In this document: positions 8,825-18,541 of the stretch, piece by piece
Numbering within the stretch: position 1 is the first letter of the stretch
Layout of the letters: each line of letters opens with the position of its first letter
NCBI RefSeq assembly: GCF_945957525.1
Contig: NZ_CAMFLA010000014.1
Span: forward strand, 1-64,000
DNA length: 64,000 bases
Source of the DNA: an uncultured Aquitalea sp.
GTDB taxonomy: Bacteria; Pseudomonadota; Gammaproteobacteria; Burkholderiales; Chromobacteriaceae
Direction: 5' to 3'
Made by a program: the position numbers and the translations under genes
The notes under the pieces: generated by a model
What the model was told of the DNA's origin: nothing
Database searches by the model: none
What the model saw: only the letters and a program-made list of their open reading frames with translations

Positions 8825-9214
8825 TCAGTGCGAATGGTAGATGGCGCTCGGGTCTTTCAACACCTCGTCCACCACCGCCCAGCCACCGTTTTCGAAACGA
8901 CGATAGAAGCAGCTTTCGCGACCTGTGTGACAAGCAATGCCGCCGGCTTGTTCAATCTGCATCACCACCACATCGCCGTCGCAGTCCAGCCGCAGTTCGC
9001 GCACGGTTTGCAAATGACCCGACTCTTCGCCCTTCTTCCACAGCTTGCGGCGCGAACGGCTCCAGTAATGCGCGATACCGGTTTCCGCCGTAAGTTGCAG
9101 GCTTTCCCGGTTCATCCAGGCCACCATCAGTACGCGCCCCGTGGCGGCATCCTGGGCAATGGCGGTCACCAGGCCGTTGTCGTCCCACTTCACGTCTTCC
9201 AGCCAGTCGCTCAT
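8825..9214 (-). CDS. hisI: Phosphoribosyl-AMP cyclohydrolase HisI
   Basis: A 129-residue zinc enzyme for histidine step 3. It shows [34 protein letters not shown], the metal site [15 protein letters not shown] and [11 protein letters not shown]. The start overlaps the hisF stop by 4 nt. It is monofunctional, with HisE separate. Confidence 0.96.
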   Translation of the reverse strand: MSDWLEDVKWDDNGLVTAIAQDAATGRVLMVAWMNRESLQLTAETGIAHYWSRSRRKLWKKGEESGHLQTVRELRLDCDGDVVVMQIEQAGGIACHTGRESCFYRRFENGGWAVVDEVLKDPSAIYHSH

Positions 9215-9978
9215 AAGCGCACCTCGATGCCGGCGGCTTGCATGGCCAGTTTGGCCTCGCGCACGGAGTATTCGCCAAAGTGAAAAATGCTGGCCGCCAG
9301 CACGGCGTCCGCCTTGCCCAGCGTCACGCCTTCCACCAGATGCTGCAGATTGCCCACGCCGCCGGAGGCGATGACGGGAATGCCCACCCCTTCAGACACC
9401 GCGCGCGTCAGCGGCAGATTGAAACCGATTTTGGTACCGTCCCGGTCCATGCTGGTGAGCAGGATTTCGCCCGCGCCCAGCGCCTGCATTTTTTGCGCCC
9501 ACTCCACGGCGTCTATGCCGGTGCGGTTACGTCCGCCATGGGTGAACACTTCCCAGCGATCGTTTTCCGGCGTTACCGCCTTGGCGTCCACCGCCACCAC
9601 GATGCACTGGCTGCCGAACTTGTCGGCCGCTTCGCGAACCAGATCGGGGTTGGTCACAGCGGCGGTGTTGATGCTCACCTTGTCGGCTCCGGCATTGAGC
9701 AGGCGACGAATGTCTTCCACCTTGCGCACGCCGCCACCCACGGTCAGCGGGATAAACACCTGATCCGCGACGGATTCGATCACATGCAGGATGAGATCGC
9801 GGTCGTCGGAGCTGGCGGTAATGTCGAGGAAGGTCAGCTCGTCGGCGCCCTGCTCGTTGTAACGACGGGCGATCTCCACCGGATCCCCGGCGTCGCGCAG
9901 TCCGACGAAGTTGACGCCCTTGACCACGCGACCGGCGGTCACGTCGAGACAAGGGATGATGCGTTTGGCCAGTGTCAT
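9211..9978 (-). CDS. hisF: Imidazole glycerol phosphate synthase subunit HisF
   Basis: A 255-residue TIM barrel that uses ammonia from HisH to make imidazole glycerol phosphate and AICAR. The catalytic Asp is in [15 protein letters not shown], with [26 protein letters not shown] and [14 protein letters not shown] following. It lies immediately after the hairpin at 9990-10027. I see no strong Shine-Dalgarno before ATG 9978, so expression may depend on how that hairpin behaves. Confidence 0.97.
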   Translation of the reverse strand: MTLAKRIIPCLDVTAGRVVKGVNFVGLRDAGDPVEIARRYNEQGADELTFLDITASSDDRDLILHVIESVADQVFIPLTVGGGVRKVEDIRRLLNAGADKVSINTAAVTNPDLVREAADKFGSQCIVVAVDAKAVTPENDRWEVFTHGGRNRTGIDAVEWAQKMQALGAGEILLTSMDRDGTKIGFNLPLTRAVSEGVGIPVIASGGVGNLQHLVEGVTLGKADAVLAASIFHFGEYSVREAKLAMQAAGIEVRL

Positions 9979-9989
9979 TTTCTAAGCGC

Positions 9990-10027
9990 AAAAAAGGGTT
10001 GGCCGAAGGCAAGCCTTCGGCCAACCC
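9990..10027 (-). terminator. Terminator-like hairpin between hisA and hisF, built from an inverted TTGGCCGAA pair
   Basis: A perfect 15-bp inverted repeat (9996-10010 with 10013-10027, 2-nt centre) is made from the motif GGTTGGCCGAAGG and its complement. On the minus strand six T follow. It has every mark of an intrinsic terminator but lies inside the his gene run, so it probably lowers hisF-I-E expression or hides a second promoter. Confidence 0.8.
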
Positions 10028-10039
10028 GGGTTAGGACGA

Positions 10040-10783
10040 TCAATCCTCGGACAGTTCGTCGGCCAGAGCCTGAGCGGCGGCAAAATCAATGCTGCCCTCG
10101 TAAATGGCCCGGCCGGTGATGGCGCCTTCGATACCCTCGGACTCCACCGCACACAGATTGCGCACGTCGTCGAGGTTGGTCAGACCGCCGGAGGCGATAA
10201 CCGGAATGGTCAGCGCCTGCGCCAGCTTCACCGTGGCCTCGATATTGACGCCCGTCATCATGCCGTCGCGGCCGATATCGGTGTAGATCACGGAGTTGAC
10301 GCCGTAGTCCTCGAAACGCTTGGCCAGATCCACCACATTGTGGTTGGTAATCTTGGCCCAGCCGTCGATGGCCACCATGCCGTCCTTGGCGTCCAGACCC
10401 ACGATCACCTGACCCGGGAAGGCATCGCAGGCGTCATGCAGGAAGCCCGGCGTCTTCACGGCGGCGGTGCCGATGATGACGTAGGACAGACCCATGTCCA
10501 GATATTTTTCGATGGTGTCCAGATCGCGAATGCCGCCGCCCAACTGTACCGGCATGTCCTCGCCGACTTCCTTGAGGATGTCGCGAATCACATTGAGGTT
10601 TTTGGGCTTGCCGGCAAAAGCGCCGTTCAGGTCTACCAGATGCAGGCGGCGCGCGCCCTGGTCTCGCCAGTGGGCGGCCACTTTGACCGGGTCATCGGAG
10701 AAGACGGTGGCATCGTCCATGACGCCCTGTTTCAGGCGTACGCATTGACCATCTTTGAGGTCGATAGCGGGTATAAGCAGCAT
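10040..10783 (-). CDS. hisA: ProFAR isomerase HisA
   Basis: A 247-residue TIM barrel for the Amadori rearrangement of histidine step 4. The catalytic Asp8 is in [19 protein letters not shown], with [22 protein letters not shown], and the second acid region in [12 protein letters not shown]. HisH is 18 nt upstream, and the terminator-like hairpin lies 12 nt beyond the stop. Confidence 0.97.
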   Translation of the reverse strand: MLLIPAIDLKDGQCVRLKQGVMDDATVFSDDPVKVAAHWRDQGARRLHLVDLNGAFAGKPKNLNVIRDILKEVGEDMPVQLGGGIRDLDTIEKYLDMGLSYVIIGTAAVKTPGFLHDACDAFPGQVIVGLDAKDGMVAIDGWAKITNHNVVDLAKRFEDYGVNSVIYTDIGRDGMMTGVNIEATVKLAQALTIPVIASGGLTNLDDVRNLCAVESEGIEGAITGRAIYEGSIDFAAAQALADELSED

Positions 10784-10801
10784 GGTGCTAGATCACTTGA
10801 G

Positions 10802-11443
10802 TTAGACACTGCCGTCCCAGGCGAGGAAGTTCTTCATCATCTGAAGGCCCGCCCGGTGGCTCTTTTCGGTGTGAAACTGTGTGGCAAAGATATTGCCACG
10901 CCCGACGATGCAAGAGAATCGTGCGGGGTATTCGCTTTCGGCCAAGGTCAGTGCTGCGTCGGCCGGAGCAAAATGGTAGCTGTGGACGAAATAAAACCGC
11001 TCGCCGTCTTCAATGCCCTTGAACAAGGGATGGGGTACGGTCTGCCAAACCCGGTTCCAACCCATGTGCGGCACTTTCAGGCGTTCGCCCGCGCTGTCTT
11101 TCAGGTTAGCCGAAAAACGGACCACATTGCCCGGAAACAGACCCAGGCCGGCCGTATCGCCCTCTTCGCTGTGCTCGAAAAGCAACTGTGCGCCCACGCA
11201 GATGCCGAAAAACGGCTTGCTGCGGGTGGTTTCGCGCACGGCTTCGGCCAAGCCGTAGCCGTTGAGTTCGCGCATGCAGTCCGGCATCGCGCCCTGACCG
11301 GGAAAGATCACCTTGTCGGCTTTGACAATGGCGTCCGGATCGCTGGTCAGAAAAATGTCGGCGCCAATCTCGTTGACCGCCTGTACCGACTTGAGCACCG
11401 AATGCAGGTTGCCCATGCCGTAATCAATCACTGCGACTTTCAT
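10802..11443 (-). CDS. hisH: Imidazole glycerol phosphate synthase glutaminase HisH
   Basis: A 213-residue class I glutamine amidotransferase that supplies ammonia to HisF. It shows VIDYGMGNLHSV, the oxyanion loop FPGQGAMPDCM, the nucleophile Cys in FFGICVGAQLLFE and the His/Glu of the triad in ATQFHTEKSHRAG. It lies between hisB and hisA. Confidence 0.97.
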   Translation of the reverse strand: MKVAVIDYGMGNLHSVLKSVQAVNEIGADIFLTSDPDAIVKADKVIFPGQGAMPDCMRELNGYGLAEAVRETTRSKPFFGICVGAQLLFEHSEEGDTAGLGLFPGNVVRFSANLKDSAGERLKVPHMGWNRVWQTVPHPLFKGIEDGERFYFVHSYHFAPADAALTLAESEYPARFSCIVGRGNIFATQFHTEKSHRAGLQMMKNFLAWDGSV

Positions 11444-11469
11444 ACTATCCCGACAGTAGTGCCGACCGC

Positions 11470-12063
11470 TCAGGCGGTCAGCGTGCCCTTGGTGGACGGT
11501 GTGGCGCCGCCCATGCGTTCGTCCACTTCACAGGCCATGCGCAGCGCGCGACCGAAGGCCTTGAACACCGTTTCCGCCTGATGGTGGCTGTTGACGCCAC
11601 GCAGGTTGTCGATGTGCAGTGTGCTCATGCTGTGATTGACGAAGCCGTGGAAGAATTCGGAGAACAAGTCCACATCGAACTGGCCGATGGCGGCGCGGGT
11701 GAAGTCGATGTTGTACACCAGCCCCGGTCGGCCGGAAAGATCGATCACCACGCGGCTGAGCGCTTCGTCCAGCGGCACATAGGCGTGGCCGTAGCGGCGG
11801 ATGCCCTTTTTGTCGCCGATGGCTTGGGCAAACGCCTGGCCCAGCGTGATGCCGATATCTTCCACCGTGTGATGCGCGTCGATGTGCAAATCGCCCTTGG
11901 CGACGATGTCCAGATCAATCAGCCCGTGCCGGGCGATCTGGTCCATCATGTGATCAAGAAAAGGAACGCCGGTCTCAAACCGGCTTTTGCCGCTGCCATC
12001 CAGGTTGATGGTAACGGTGATCTGGGTTTCCAGCGTGTTGCGGGTAACGGTGGCGGTTCTCAT
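11470..12063 (-). CDS. hisB: Imidazoleglycerol-phosphate dehydratase HisB
   Basis: A 197-residue monofunctional dehydratase (step 6), without the phosphatase domain of enterobacterial HisB. It has [20 protein letters not shown], the metal-binding [11 protein letters not shown] and the second site [16 protein letters not shown] use ATG 12063 ([10 protein letters not shown]) rather than an upstream in-frame start because it matches the family N-terminus and follows the hisC stop by 4 nt. Confidence 0.96.
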   Translation of the reverse strand: MRTATVTRNTLETQITVTINLDGSGKSRFETGVPFLDHMMDQIARHGLIDLDIVAKGDLHIDAHHTVEDIGITLGQAFAQAIGDKKGIRRYGHAYVPLDEALSRVVIDLSGRPGLVYNIDFTRAAIGQFDVDLFSEFFHGFVNHSMSTLHIDNLRGVNSHHQAETVFKAFGRALRMACEVDERMGGATPSTKGTLTA

Positions 12064-12067
12064 GATG

Positions 12068-13138
12068 TCAGGCGAAATAGCGGGCCAGCGCGTCAAGCAC
12101 GGCCGTGTTGTCGTCGGGGCTGCCCACGGTAAAACGCAGGCACTGCGTCAGCAGCGGGTGGCTGCCGTGCAAGTTCTTGATAAGAATGCCATTCTTCTTC
12201 AGCCATGCAAACAGGGCGGGCGCATCGGGCACGCGCGCTGTGACAAAATTGGCCTCCGAAGGATAGGCGGCAACGCCGGGCAAGGCGGCCAGCCCGGCAT
12301 ATAGGCGCTCGCGCTCCGCGCGCAACTGCGCAGCCTGCTCGTTGAATACGTCCAGATGGCGCAAGGCGAAACGGGTGGCCGCTTGGGTCAGCACATTGAT
12401 GTTGTAGGGCGGACGCACTTTGTCCAGCTCGTCGATCCAGGCGGCCGGCCCGGCGGCGTAGCCCAGACGAATGCCGGCAAGACCGAGCTTGGAGAGGGTG
12501 CGCATCACTACCAGATTGTCGCGGCTGCCGGCCAGATCCATCAGGCTGTCGGCGGCAAAGGCCTGGTAGGCTTCGTCCACCACCACCAGACCAGGCGCGG
12601 CATCCAGTGCGGCCAGCACGTCTACGCGGGCAAAGCGCGGCCCGGTGGGATTATTGGGGTAGGACAGGAACAGCACCGCCGGCTGATGCTCGGCGATGGC
12701 GGCCAACAGGGCTGGCAGGTTGAGGCTGAAATCGTCATTGAGCGGCACGCCGATGTAATCAAGCCGGGAGAACAGTGCGTTCATCCGGTACATGACGAAC
12801 GACGGTTCCAGCGCCATCAGTTTGGCGCCGGGACGCGCCAGCGCCTGCGCGATCAGCGTGATGATTTCGTCGGACCCGTTGCCCAGCAGCACACTGGCGG
12901 CGTCGGGAATGGCGAAGGCTTGCTTCAGCAGCGGCTTGAGGCCGCCGCCAGCGGGATCGGGATAACGGTTGATGGCGGCTTCGGCCAACTCTCGGCCAAA
13001 CTCTGCCTTGAGGGATGCCGGCAGCTCATGGGGGTTTTCCATGGCGTCCAGCTTGATGAGGCCGCTGGCGTCGGCGACATGATAGGCCGCCATCTCGGCG
13101 ATTTCCGGGCGAACCAGTTGCTTGGCGGTCAGTGTCAT
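12068..13138 (-). CDS. hisC: Histidinol-phosphate aminotransferase HisC
   Basis: A fold-type I PLP enzyme of about 356 residues (step 7). Visible are [22 protein letters not shown], the substrate/PLP segment [18 protein letters not shown], and the Schiff-base Lys in [15 protein letters not shown] start it at ATG 13138 ([13 protein letters not shown]); 15 more codons are open upstream but do not look like the family. Confidence 0.95.
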   Translation of the reverse strand: MTLTAKQLVRPEIAEMAAYHVADASGLIKLDAMENPHELPASLKAEFGRELAEAAINRYPDPAGGGLKPLLKQAFAIPDAASVLLGNGSDEIITLIAQALARPGAKLMALEPSFVMYRMNALFSRLDYIGVPLNDDFSLNLPALLAAIAEHQPAVLFLSYPNNPTGPRFARVDVLAALDAAPGLVVVDEAYQAFAADSLMDLAGSRDNLVVMRTLSKLGLAGIRLGYAAGPAAWIDELDKVRPPYNINVLTQAATRFALRHLDVFNEQAAQLRAERERLYAGLAALPGVAAYPSEANFVTARVPDAPALFAWLKKNGILIKNLHGSHPLLTQCLRFTVGSPDDNTAVLDALARYFA

Positions 13139-13237
13139 CACGATGTGGCGGCCGTCAGCCGGAACAATCCGGACTGGCGTCAACCAGAAAAATCAAACAG
13201 GAGAGGGGCTTATCCTACCGTTTTATGCCGCTTTGGG

Positions 13238-14230
13238 CTACTCGATCCATTCCGCCTTGCGCCGCACCCGCTCCGGCAAGCTGATGCCAAAGCGCGTCAG
13301 ACTGCTCTTGCTGAACACAAACTGCCCGGTATTCGGCGTGACGGGGTACAAATCGCCCGGCTTTCGGCCTTCAAACAGGATTTTCTCCGCCAGTTCGCCG
13401 GCGGCGATGCCCTGATCTCGACCCGAGATCACCATACCGCCTGCCGCCTTGTCCTTGCCCACCGCGTAACGCCACAGGGCAAACAGGGGCAGACGCGCAT
13501 GAGCGGATGTCCAGGCAAGAATTTCCTTGTCGGGAATCGGCCTGCCCTGCTCATCCTTCAAGGCCTGATACAGGCCGATCCATACCGCCTGATAGGTATC
13601 CGGCGCTTGTGCCAGCATCCGCTGCCAGTCTGCGAAACGGCACGCCTGGAAGACGTCCACGGCCACACTGCCCACTTGCAGTGATTCCTTGCCCTGCAAG
13701 CTGTCGCTGCGCAGGATGTCGGACGTGAAGTCGCAGTCCAGCATCACCAGCGCGCGGCGCAAACCCGGCACCGAGGATGACAACTCGGCGACGCTGCGCT
13801 GGATCAGCGGACGTTCCAGCACGCCGGTGACATTGCGCGGCTGAGCATGAAAATAGGCCCGGGGGTTGCCGTTGATGCCAAGATACACCACCGGCACACC
13901 ACTTTCGGCCGCTGGCGCACCCACCAGTTTGAGCGCAGCGTCATCGCCGACGATGAGCAACTGCGGCGGACGCAGGACGACCGTTTGCAGGATTTGCCCG
14001 GCCCGGAGATTGACTGCCTCTGCAGGCAAATGCTTGGCGTCCAGTTGCAGGCTCTCCAGCCTGACCCGACCACCCAGTCTGTCCATCAGGCCCTGCCGGT
14101 ATTGCACGTCCCACTCGAAATCCGCGTGGTAACTCTCTACCAGCGTCACCCGGGGCGAAGCGGCCCGACACAACGATGCGACCACGGACAAGCTCAGGAG
14201 GACCAACCACAACGAGCGCATCCCGGTCAT
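13238..14230 (-). CDS. Periplasmic substrate-binding-like protein inserted in the his operon
   Basis: A 330-residue protein with a Sec signal peptide (MRSLWLVLLSLSVVASLCRA) and a two-lobed fold like the TrpX/ABC_sub_bind family: RVTLVESYHADFEWDVQYRQ, LLIVGDDAALKLVG, VVYLGINGNP, GMVISGRDQGIAAGELAEKI. It lies on the same strand between hisD (15 nt upstream) and hisC, with no permease or ATPase gene nearby. It may feed a transporter encoded elsewhere or act as a sensor-type binding protein. Ligand unknown; its place between his genes suggests, but does not show, a link to histidine or a related compound. Confidence 0.75.
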   Translation of the reverse strand: MTGMRSLWLVLLSLSVVASLCRAASPRVTLVESYHADFEWDVQYRQGLMDRLGGRVRLESLQLDAKHLPAEAVNLRAGQILQTVVLRPPQLLIVGDDAALKLVGAPAAESGVPVVYLGINGNPRAYFHAQPRNVTGVLERPLIQRSVAELSSSVPGLRRALVMLDCDFTSDILRSDSLQGKESLQVGSVAVDVFQACRFADWQRMLAQAPDTYQAVWIGLYQALKDEQGRPIPDKEILAWTSAHARLPLFALWRYAVGKDKAAGGMVISGRDQGIAAGELAEKILFEGRKPGDLYPVTPNTGQFVFSKSSLTRFGISLPERVRRKAEWIE

Positions 14231-14245
14231 CGCGTCCGGTCCGCC

Positions 14246-15538
14246 TTACTGGTCGAGCCGCAACTCGGCGGCGCGGGCGTGGGCGGTGAGGCCCTCGCCA
14301 TGCGCCAGCACACTGGCGATGCGACCCAACTTCTGCGCGCCGGAGGCGGATACCTTGATCAGGCTGGAGCGTTTCTGGAAGTCGTACACGCCCAGAGGGC
14401 TGGCAAAGCGCGCGGTACGGCTGGTAGGCAGCACGTGATTAGGGCCGGCGCAGTAGTCGCCAAGGCTTTCCGAGGTGAAACGGCCCATGAAGATGGCGCC
14501 GGCGTGGCGCAGCAAGGGCAGACAGGCGTCCGGGTCCGCCACCGACAGTTCCAGATGCTCGGGCGCGATGTAGTTGGCGATGTCGCAGGCTTCGGCCAGA
14601 TCGCGCACGGCGATCAGCGCGCCGCGATTGCCGAGGCTGGCTTCAATGATGGCGCGGCGCGGCATGTCCGGCAGCATGCGGGCGATGCTGGCTTCCACCT
14701 GAGCGATGTAGTCGGCCGAAGGGCACAGCAGGATGGCCTGGGCGATTTCATCATGTTCGGCCTGGCTGAACAGATCCATCGCCACCCAGTCCGGCGGCGT
14801 GTCGCCGTCACAGATCACCAGGATTTCCGACGGGCCCGCCACCATGTCAATGCCCACCACACCAAAGACGCGGCGCTTGGCGGCGGCAACGTAGGCGTTG
14901 CCCGGGCCGGTGATCTTGTCCACTTGCGGCACGGTTTCGGTGCCGTAGGCCAATGCGGCCACGGCCTGCGCGCCGCCGCAGGTGAACACGCGGTCCACGC
15001 CGGCAATATAGGCGGCAGCCAGCACCAGATCGTTGCGTTCTCCCTGCGGCGTGGGCACCACCATGATGATTTCGCCCACGCCCGCCACCTTGGCCGGCAT
15101 GGCGTTCATCAGGACGGAGCTGGGGTATGCGGCCTTGCCGCCGGGCACATAGATGCCCACGCGGTCCAACGGGGTGACTTGCTGGCCCAGCAGGGTGCCG
15201 TCTTCGTCTTCATAGCTCCAGCTGTGCGCCAGCTGCTTCTCGTGATAACGGCGCACCCGCTCGGCGGCATGGCCAAGCGCCTCCTGAACATGAACGGGCA
15301 AGCGCTCCCAGGCCGCCTGCAACTCTTCGCGAGTGAGCGTGAGCTCGGCCATGCCGCCGGCCTGCATGCGGTCGAAGCGGTTGGTGTACTCGACAACGGC
15401 GGCGTCTCCGCGCGCTTTCACATCGTCGCAGATGGCGGCGACGGCGGCATCCACCGCCGGGTCCTGCGCGGTTTCAAACGCCAGCAGCGCCTTGAGCTGC
15501 TGCTGGAAATCGGCTTGGGTAGAAGACAGTTTCAGCAT
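14246..15538 (-). CDS. hisD: Histidinol dehydrogenase HisD
   Basis: A 430-residue zinc enzyme oxidising histidinol to histidine. It shows the N-terminal [78 protein letters not shown]-like [16 protein letters not shown], the catalytic AEHDEIAQ region and [11 protein letters not shown]. Full length. It follows hisG by 8 nt. Confidence 0.97.
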   Translation of the reverse strand: MLKLSSTQADFQQQLKALLAFETAQDPAVDAAVAAICDDVKARGDAAVVEYTNRFDRMQAGGMAELTLTREELQAAWERLPVHVQEALGHAAERVRRYHEKQLAHSWSYEDEDGTLLGQQVTPLDRVGIYVPGGKAAYPSSVLMNAMPAKVAGVGEIIMVVPTPQGERNDLVLAAAYIAGVDRVFTCGGAQAVAALAYGTETVPQVDKITGPGNAYVAAAKRRVFGVVGIDMVAGPSEILVICDGDTPPDWVAMDLFSQAEHDEIAQAILLCPSADYIAQVEASIARMLPDMPRRAIIEASLGNRGALIAVRDLAEACDIANYIAPEHLELSVADPDACLPLLRHAGAIFMGRFTSESLGDYCAGPNHVLPTSRTARFASPLGVYDFQKRSSLIKVSASGAQKLGRIASVLAHGEGLTAHARAAELRLDQ

Positions 15539-15546
15539 GGTGTTCC

Positions 15547-16188
15547 TCAGGCCGGCACGGCCTCGGCAAAGGCGTCCAGCACGGGCTGGATGCGGTCGTA
15601 CTTGAGCTTGAGCGCAGCCTGGTTCACCACCAGACGGGAGCTGATATCGATGATGTGCTCCACTGCCGACAGATTGTTGGCGCGCAGGGTGCCGCCAGTG
15701 GAAACCAGGTCGACAATGGCGTCGGCCAGACCCACCAGCGGGGCCAGCTCCATGGAGCCGTACAGTTTGATAATGTCCACATGCACGCCCTTCGCGGCGA
15801 AGTGCTCTCGGGCGATCTGCGGATACTTGGTAGCCACTTTCAGGCGCGCGCCGTGGCGCACGGCCTTGTCGTAGTCAAAGCCGTTTTCCACCGCCACCAT
15901 CATCTTGCATTTGGCGATGTTGAGGTCCAGCGGCTGATAGAGACCGGCGCCGCCATGCTCGATCAACACGTCGCGACCGGCAATGCCCAGATCGGCCGCA
16001 CCGTACTGGACATAGGTGGGCACGTCGGACGCGCGCACGATTACCAGCCGTACGTCTTCGCGATTGGTGCCGATGATGAGCTTGCGGGAGGATTCCGGAT
16101 CTTCCGCCGGCACAATACCGGCAGCGGCCAGAAGCGGCAGGGTTTCTTCAAAGATGCGCCCTTTGGACAGGGCAATGGTCAGGGTCAT
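15547..16188 (-). CDS. hisG: ATP phosphoribosyltransferase HisG, short form
   Basis: A 213-residue catalytic subunit of the first histidine enzyme ([20 protein letters not shown] opens it, then [31 protein letters not shown], and [15 protein letters not shown]). It lacks the C-terminal regulatory domain of the long form. Short HisG works as a hetero-octamer with the HisRS-like HisZ, which is not in this window, so hisZ should lie elsewhere. It is the first gene of the his run. Confidence 0.96.
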   Translation of the reverse strand: MTLTIALSKGRIFEETLPLLAAAGIVPAEDPESSRKLIIGTNREDVRLVIVRASDVPTYVQYGAADLGIAGRDVLIEHGGAGLYQPLDLNIAKCKMMVAVENGFDYDKAVRHGARLKVATKYPQIAREHFAAKGVHVDIIKLYGSMELAPLVGLADAIVDLVSTGGTLRANNLSAVEHIIDISSRLVVNQAALKLKYDRIQPVLDAFAEAVPA

Positions 16189-16224
16189 GATTCAAACAGC
16201 CAGTATGAAAATCGGGGACGACCG

Positions 16225-16989
16225 TCAGCCTACCAGAGCGCGGCGCTCGCGCTCCAGCATGCCGACATAACGCTGGATCAGCGTTTCGGCGGACGGCGTC
16301 ATGTTGAGAAAGGCGCAACCGGCGCGCACGGCTTCGTTGCCGTTGCGCAATTGCATGCTGAGGCGGTGACGCACTTCAATGCCCAGCCTGAGCGTGCCCA
16401 TGGGTTTGAGGTCCAGCGTGCAGTCGCGATACTGCTGGCCCACGTCAAAGCCGCCGGTCTGCGCCGACGGCAGCCACAGACTGACGCCGCCGAGACTGAT
16501 ATCGAACAGATTGAGATCAAGCGGCCGGCCGGGGTAATCGGCGACATGGCAAGTGGCGGGATTGCTGATGGGCGTCTGGATGCGAAAAAATTCGCGACGC
16601 TGCAGCTTGATGGCGGTGTCCGGCAAGTCCACTTCGAAAGCAGGCCCGCTCTCCAGCATGACCTTGCGCGCCGGACCGGTGACAAACTGGGTCTTCACCC
16701 CTTCGGGCGAACAGACGAAAACATTGCGTTCGCTGGCCAGCAGTTGCTCGTTGGTGGCCGGATCAGCCCCCCAGTCGAACTGCAGCGTGCCGGCCTTGCC
16801 GTCCACCTCGAGAAAGCGGGTGAGAATGAAGGTTTTCCCCTTATTGGAGAACACCGTCACCATGTGGCCCGACTTGGCGATGGACGAAAGGTGATGCGCC
16901 ACCTCCACCCTGGTGGTCAGGGTGTACTTGGACAGGTCGAGGGGCGCTTGGCTGCCCGACGTCAGGCCTGGGGTGTTCTCGTCGCTCAC
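16225..16989 (-). CDS. YcgR-like c-di-GMP-binding flagellar brake protein (PilZ domain)
   Basis: A 254-residue cytoplasmic protein with an N-terminal YcgR/PilZN-like beta domain (about 20-125) and a PilZ domain (about 130-245). The c-di-GMP motifs are both present: QRREFFRI (RxxxR type) and DISLGGVSLW (D/NxSxxG). By family it slows flagellar rotation when c-di-GMP is high. It lies 36 nt upstream of hisG on the same strand but has no evident link to histidine synthesis. Confidence 0.88.
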   Translation of the reverse strand: MSDENTPGLTSGSQAPLDLSKYTLTTRVEVAHHLSSIAKSGHMVTVFSNKGKTFILTRFLEVDGKAGTLQFDWGADPATNEQLLASERNVFVCSPEGVKTQFVTGPARKVMLESGPAFEVDLPDTAIKLQRREFFRIQTPISNPATCHVADYPGRPLDLNLFDISLGGVSLWLPSAQTGGFDVGQQYRDCTLDLKPMGTLRLGIEVRHRLSMQLRNGNEAVRAGCAFLNMTPSAETLIQRYVGMLERERRALVG

Positions 16990-17038
16990 AGTGGTCCGGC
17001 TTTCGGCAAGGGAATGAAATGGCGGTTGATATTCGATT

Positions 17039-17626
17039 TTAGCGCAACAGCTGACTTATATCATGAGCCAGTACATCTGCCTGCGTTCCGTAGGCCTCAT
17101 AAACGCGCAACTTGCCTTGCGGATCCAGCAAATAGGAGCCGGCGCTGTGATCCACGGTATAGCCGCCTCCCGGCGTATTGACCTTCTGCGCCACGATGCG
17201 GAACTGCTTGAGAATGGGCTCGATCTGTGCGGCGCTGCCGGTCAGGCCGAGGAAGCGCTTGTCGAAGTGCGGCACATAGCCGGCCAACACCTCGCGCGTG
17301 TCGCGCTCCGGGTCCACCGTGACGAACAGCACTTGCACCTTGTCGGCATCCGGCCCCAGCTTCTTCATTACCGCGGCGTATTCAAGCATGGTGGTGGGAC
17401 AGACGTCCGGGCAATGGGTGTAGCCGAAAAACAGCGCCACGGCCTTGCCGGGAAAACCGCTCAGCTTGCGTGGCTGGCCATTCTGGTCGGTCAGGGTAAA
17501 GTCGCCGCCAATGTCGGCGGCGGTGACGTCGGTGCCCTTGAGGTCGAGCTTGGGCTCGGACGGCGCGCAGGCGGCGAGGGCGGTCAACAACAGGAAAGAC
17601 ACTATCAGGCGGGCAATGGCGGGCAT
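17039..17626 (-). CDS. SCO1/SenC copper chaperone lipoprotein
   Basis: A 195-residue thioredoxin-fold protein that helps assemble the CuA site of cytochrome oxidase. A lipoprotein signal (VSFLLLTALAAC) gives membrane anchoring. The copper ligands are in GYTHCPDVCPTTM and the downstream His in YTVDHSAGSYLLDP. It overlaps the ctaB stop by one base and is the last gene of the oxidase cluster. Confidence 0.94.
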   Translation of the reverse strand: MPAIARLIVSFLLLTALAACAPSEPKLDLKGTDVTAADIGGDFTLTDQNGQPRKLSGFPGKAVALFFGYTHCPDVCPTTMLEYAAVMKKLGPDADKVQVLFVTVDPERDTREVLAGYVPHFDKRFLGLTGSAAQIEPILKQFRIVAQKVNTPGGGYTVDHSAGSYLLDPQGKLRVYEAYGTQADVLAHDISQLLR

Positions 17627-18525
17627 CAGCTAAGCGGCAAATACAGGTAATGATCCAACAGAAGCGCCGCAAACAGCCAAGTCAGATACCAGATCGACCA
17701 GACGAACACGCGACGCGCCAGAGCGTCAGCATACTGGCGATGCAGGCAAGCGGCAAGAAACAGGAAGCGCGCGTCCAGCGCCAGTGCGGCAGCCAGATAG
17801 AGCGCGCCCGCCCCGCCCATGGCCGCCGGCAGCAAGGTGACTGCCGTCAGCAAGGCGGTGTAGAGCAGGATGGACAACGTGGTGTAGGACTGGCCGTGGG
17901 TAAGCGGCAACATCGGCAGCCCGGCGCGGCGATAGTCCTCCCGGCGATACAGCGCCAGCGCCCAGAAGTGCGGCGGCGTCCAGGCGTAAATAATGAGGAA
18001 CAACGTCAGGGCCATAGGCCCGATATCGCCCGTCACCGCCGCCCAGCCCAGCAAGGGCGGCATGGCGCCGCTGGCGCCGCCGATCACGATGTTTTGCGGG
18101 GTATTGGGTTTGAGCAGCAGGGTATACACCACCGCATAGCCGACAAAAGTGGCCAGCGTCAGCCAGGCGGTCAGGGCATTGACCAGCCCGGCCAGCAAGG
18201 CCATGCCGAAACCGCCCAGCGTCAGCGCCGCGGCCAGGGTTTCCACGCCGCCAACCGCGCCCCGCGCCGTGGCGCGCCGGCAAGTGCGCCGCATGCGGGC
18301 GTCCACGGTCCGCTCCACCAGACAATTGACCATGGCGGCGGCCGCGGCCACCAGTGCTATGCCCGCCGTCGCCGGCAGCGCCACTGCCAGAGAAGGCAAG
18401 CCCGGCGCGGCAAGCAACATGCCGATCACCGCGCAAAACACGATCAGCGCCAGCACACGGGGTTTGCACAGTTGAAACAGCTCGCCGACATGGCGGCGGG
18501 CGACAGGCGTCAGCGCAATCAGCAT
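17626..18525 (-). CDS. ctaB: Protoheme IX farnesyltransferase (heme O synthase)
   Basis: A 299-residue UbiA-family prenyltransferase with eight or nine membrane helices that farnesylates heme [15 protein letters not shown] opens the catalytic region, with an Asp-rich motif region around [15 protein letters not shown] and a second in [18 protein letters not shown] start at ATG 18525 because AAAGGAGAG sits about 6 nt before it. The first Asp-rich motif is less acidic than usual DxxxD, as in some other CtaB. Confidence 0.93.
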   Translation of the reverse strand: MLIALTPVARRHVGELFQLCKPRVLALIVFCAVIGMLLAAPGLPSLAVALPATAGIALVAAAAAMVNCLVERTVDARMRRTCRRATARGAVGGVETLAAALTLGGFGMALLAGLVNALTAWLTLATFVGYAVVYTLLLKPNTPQNIVIGGASGAMPPLLGWAAVTGDIGPMALTLFLIIYAWTPPHFWALALYRREDYRRAGLPMLPLTHGQSYTTLSILLYTALLTAVTLLPAAMGGAGALYLAAALALDARFLFLAACLHRQYADALARRVFVWSIWYLTWLFAALLLDHYLYLPLS

Positions 18526-18541
18526 CGCCACTCTCCTTTGC

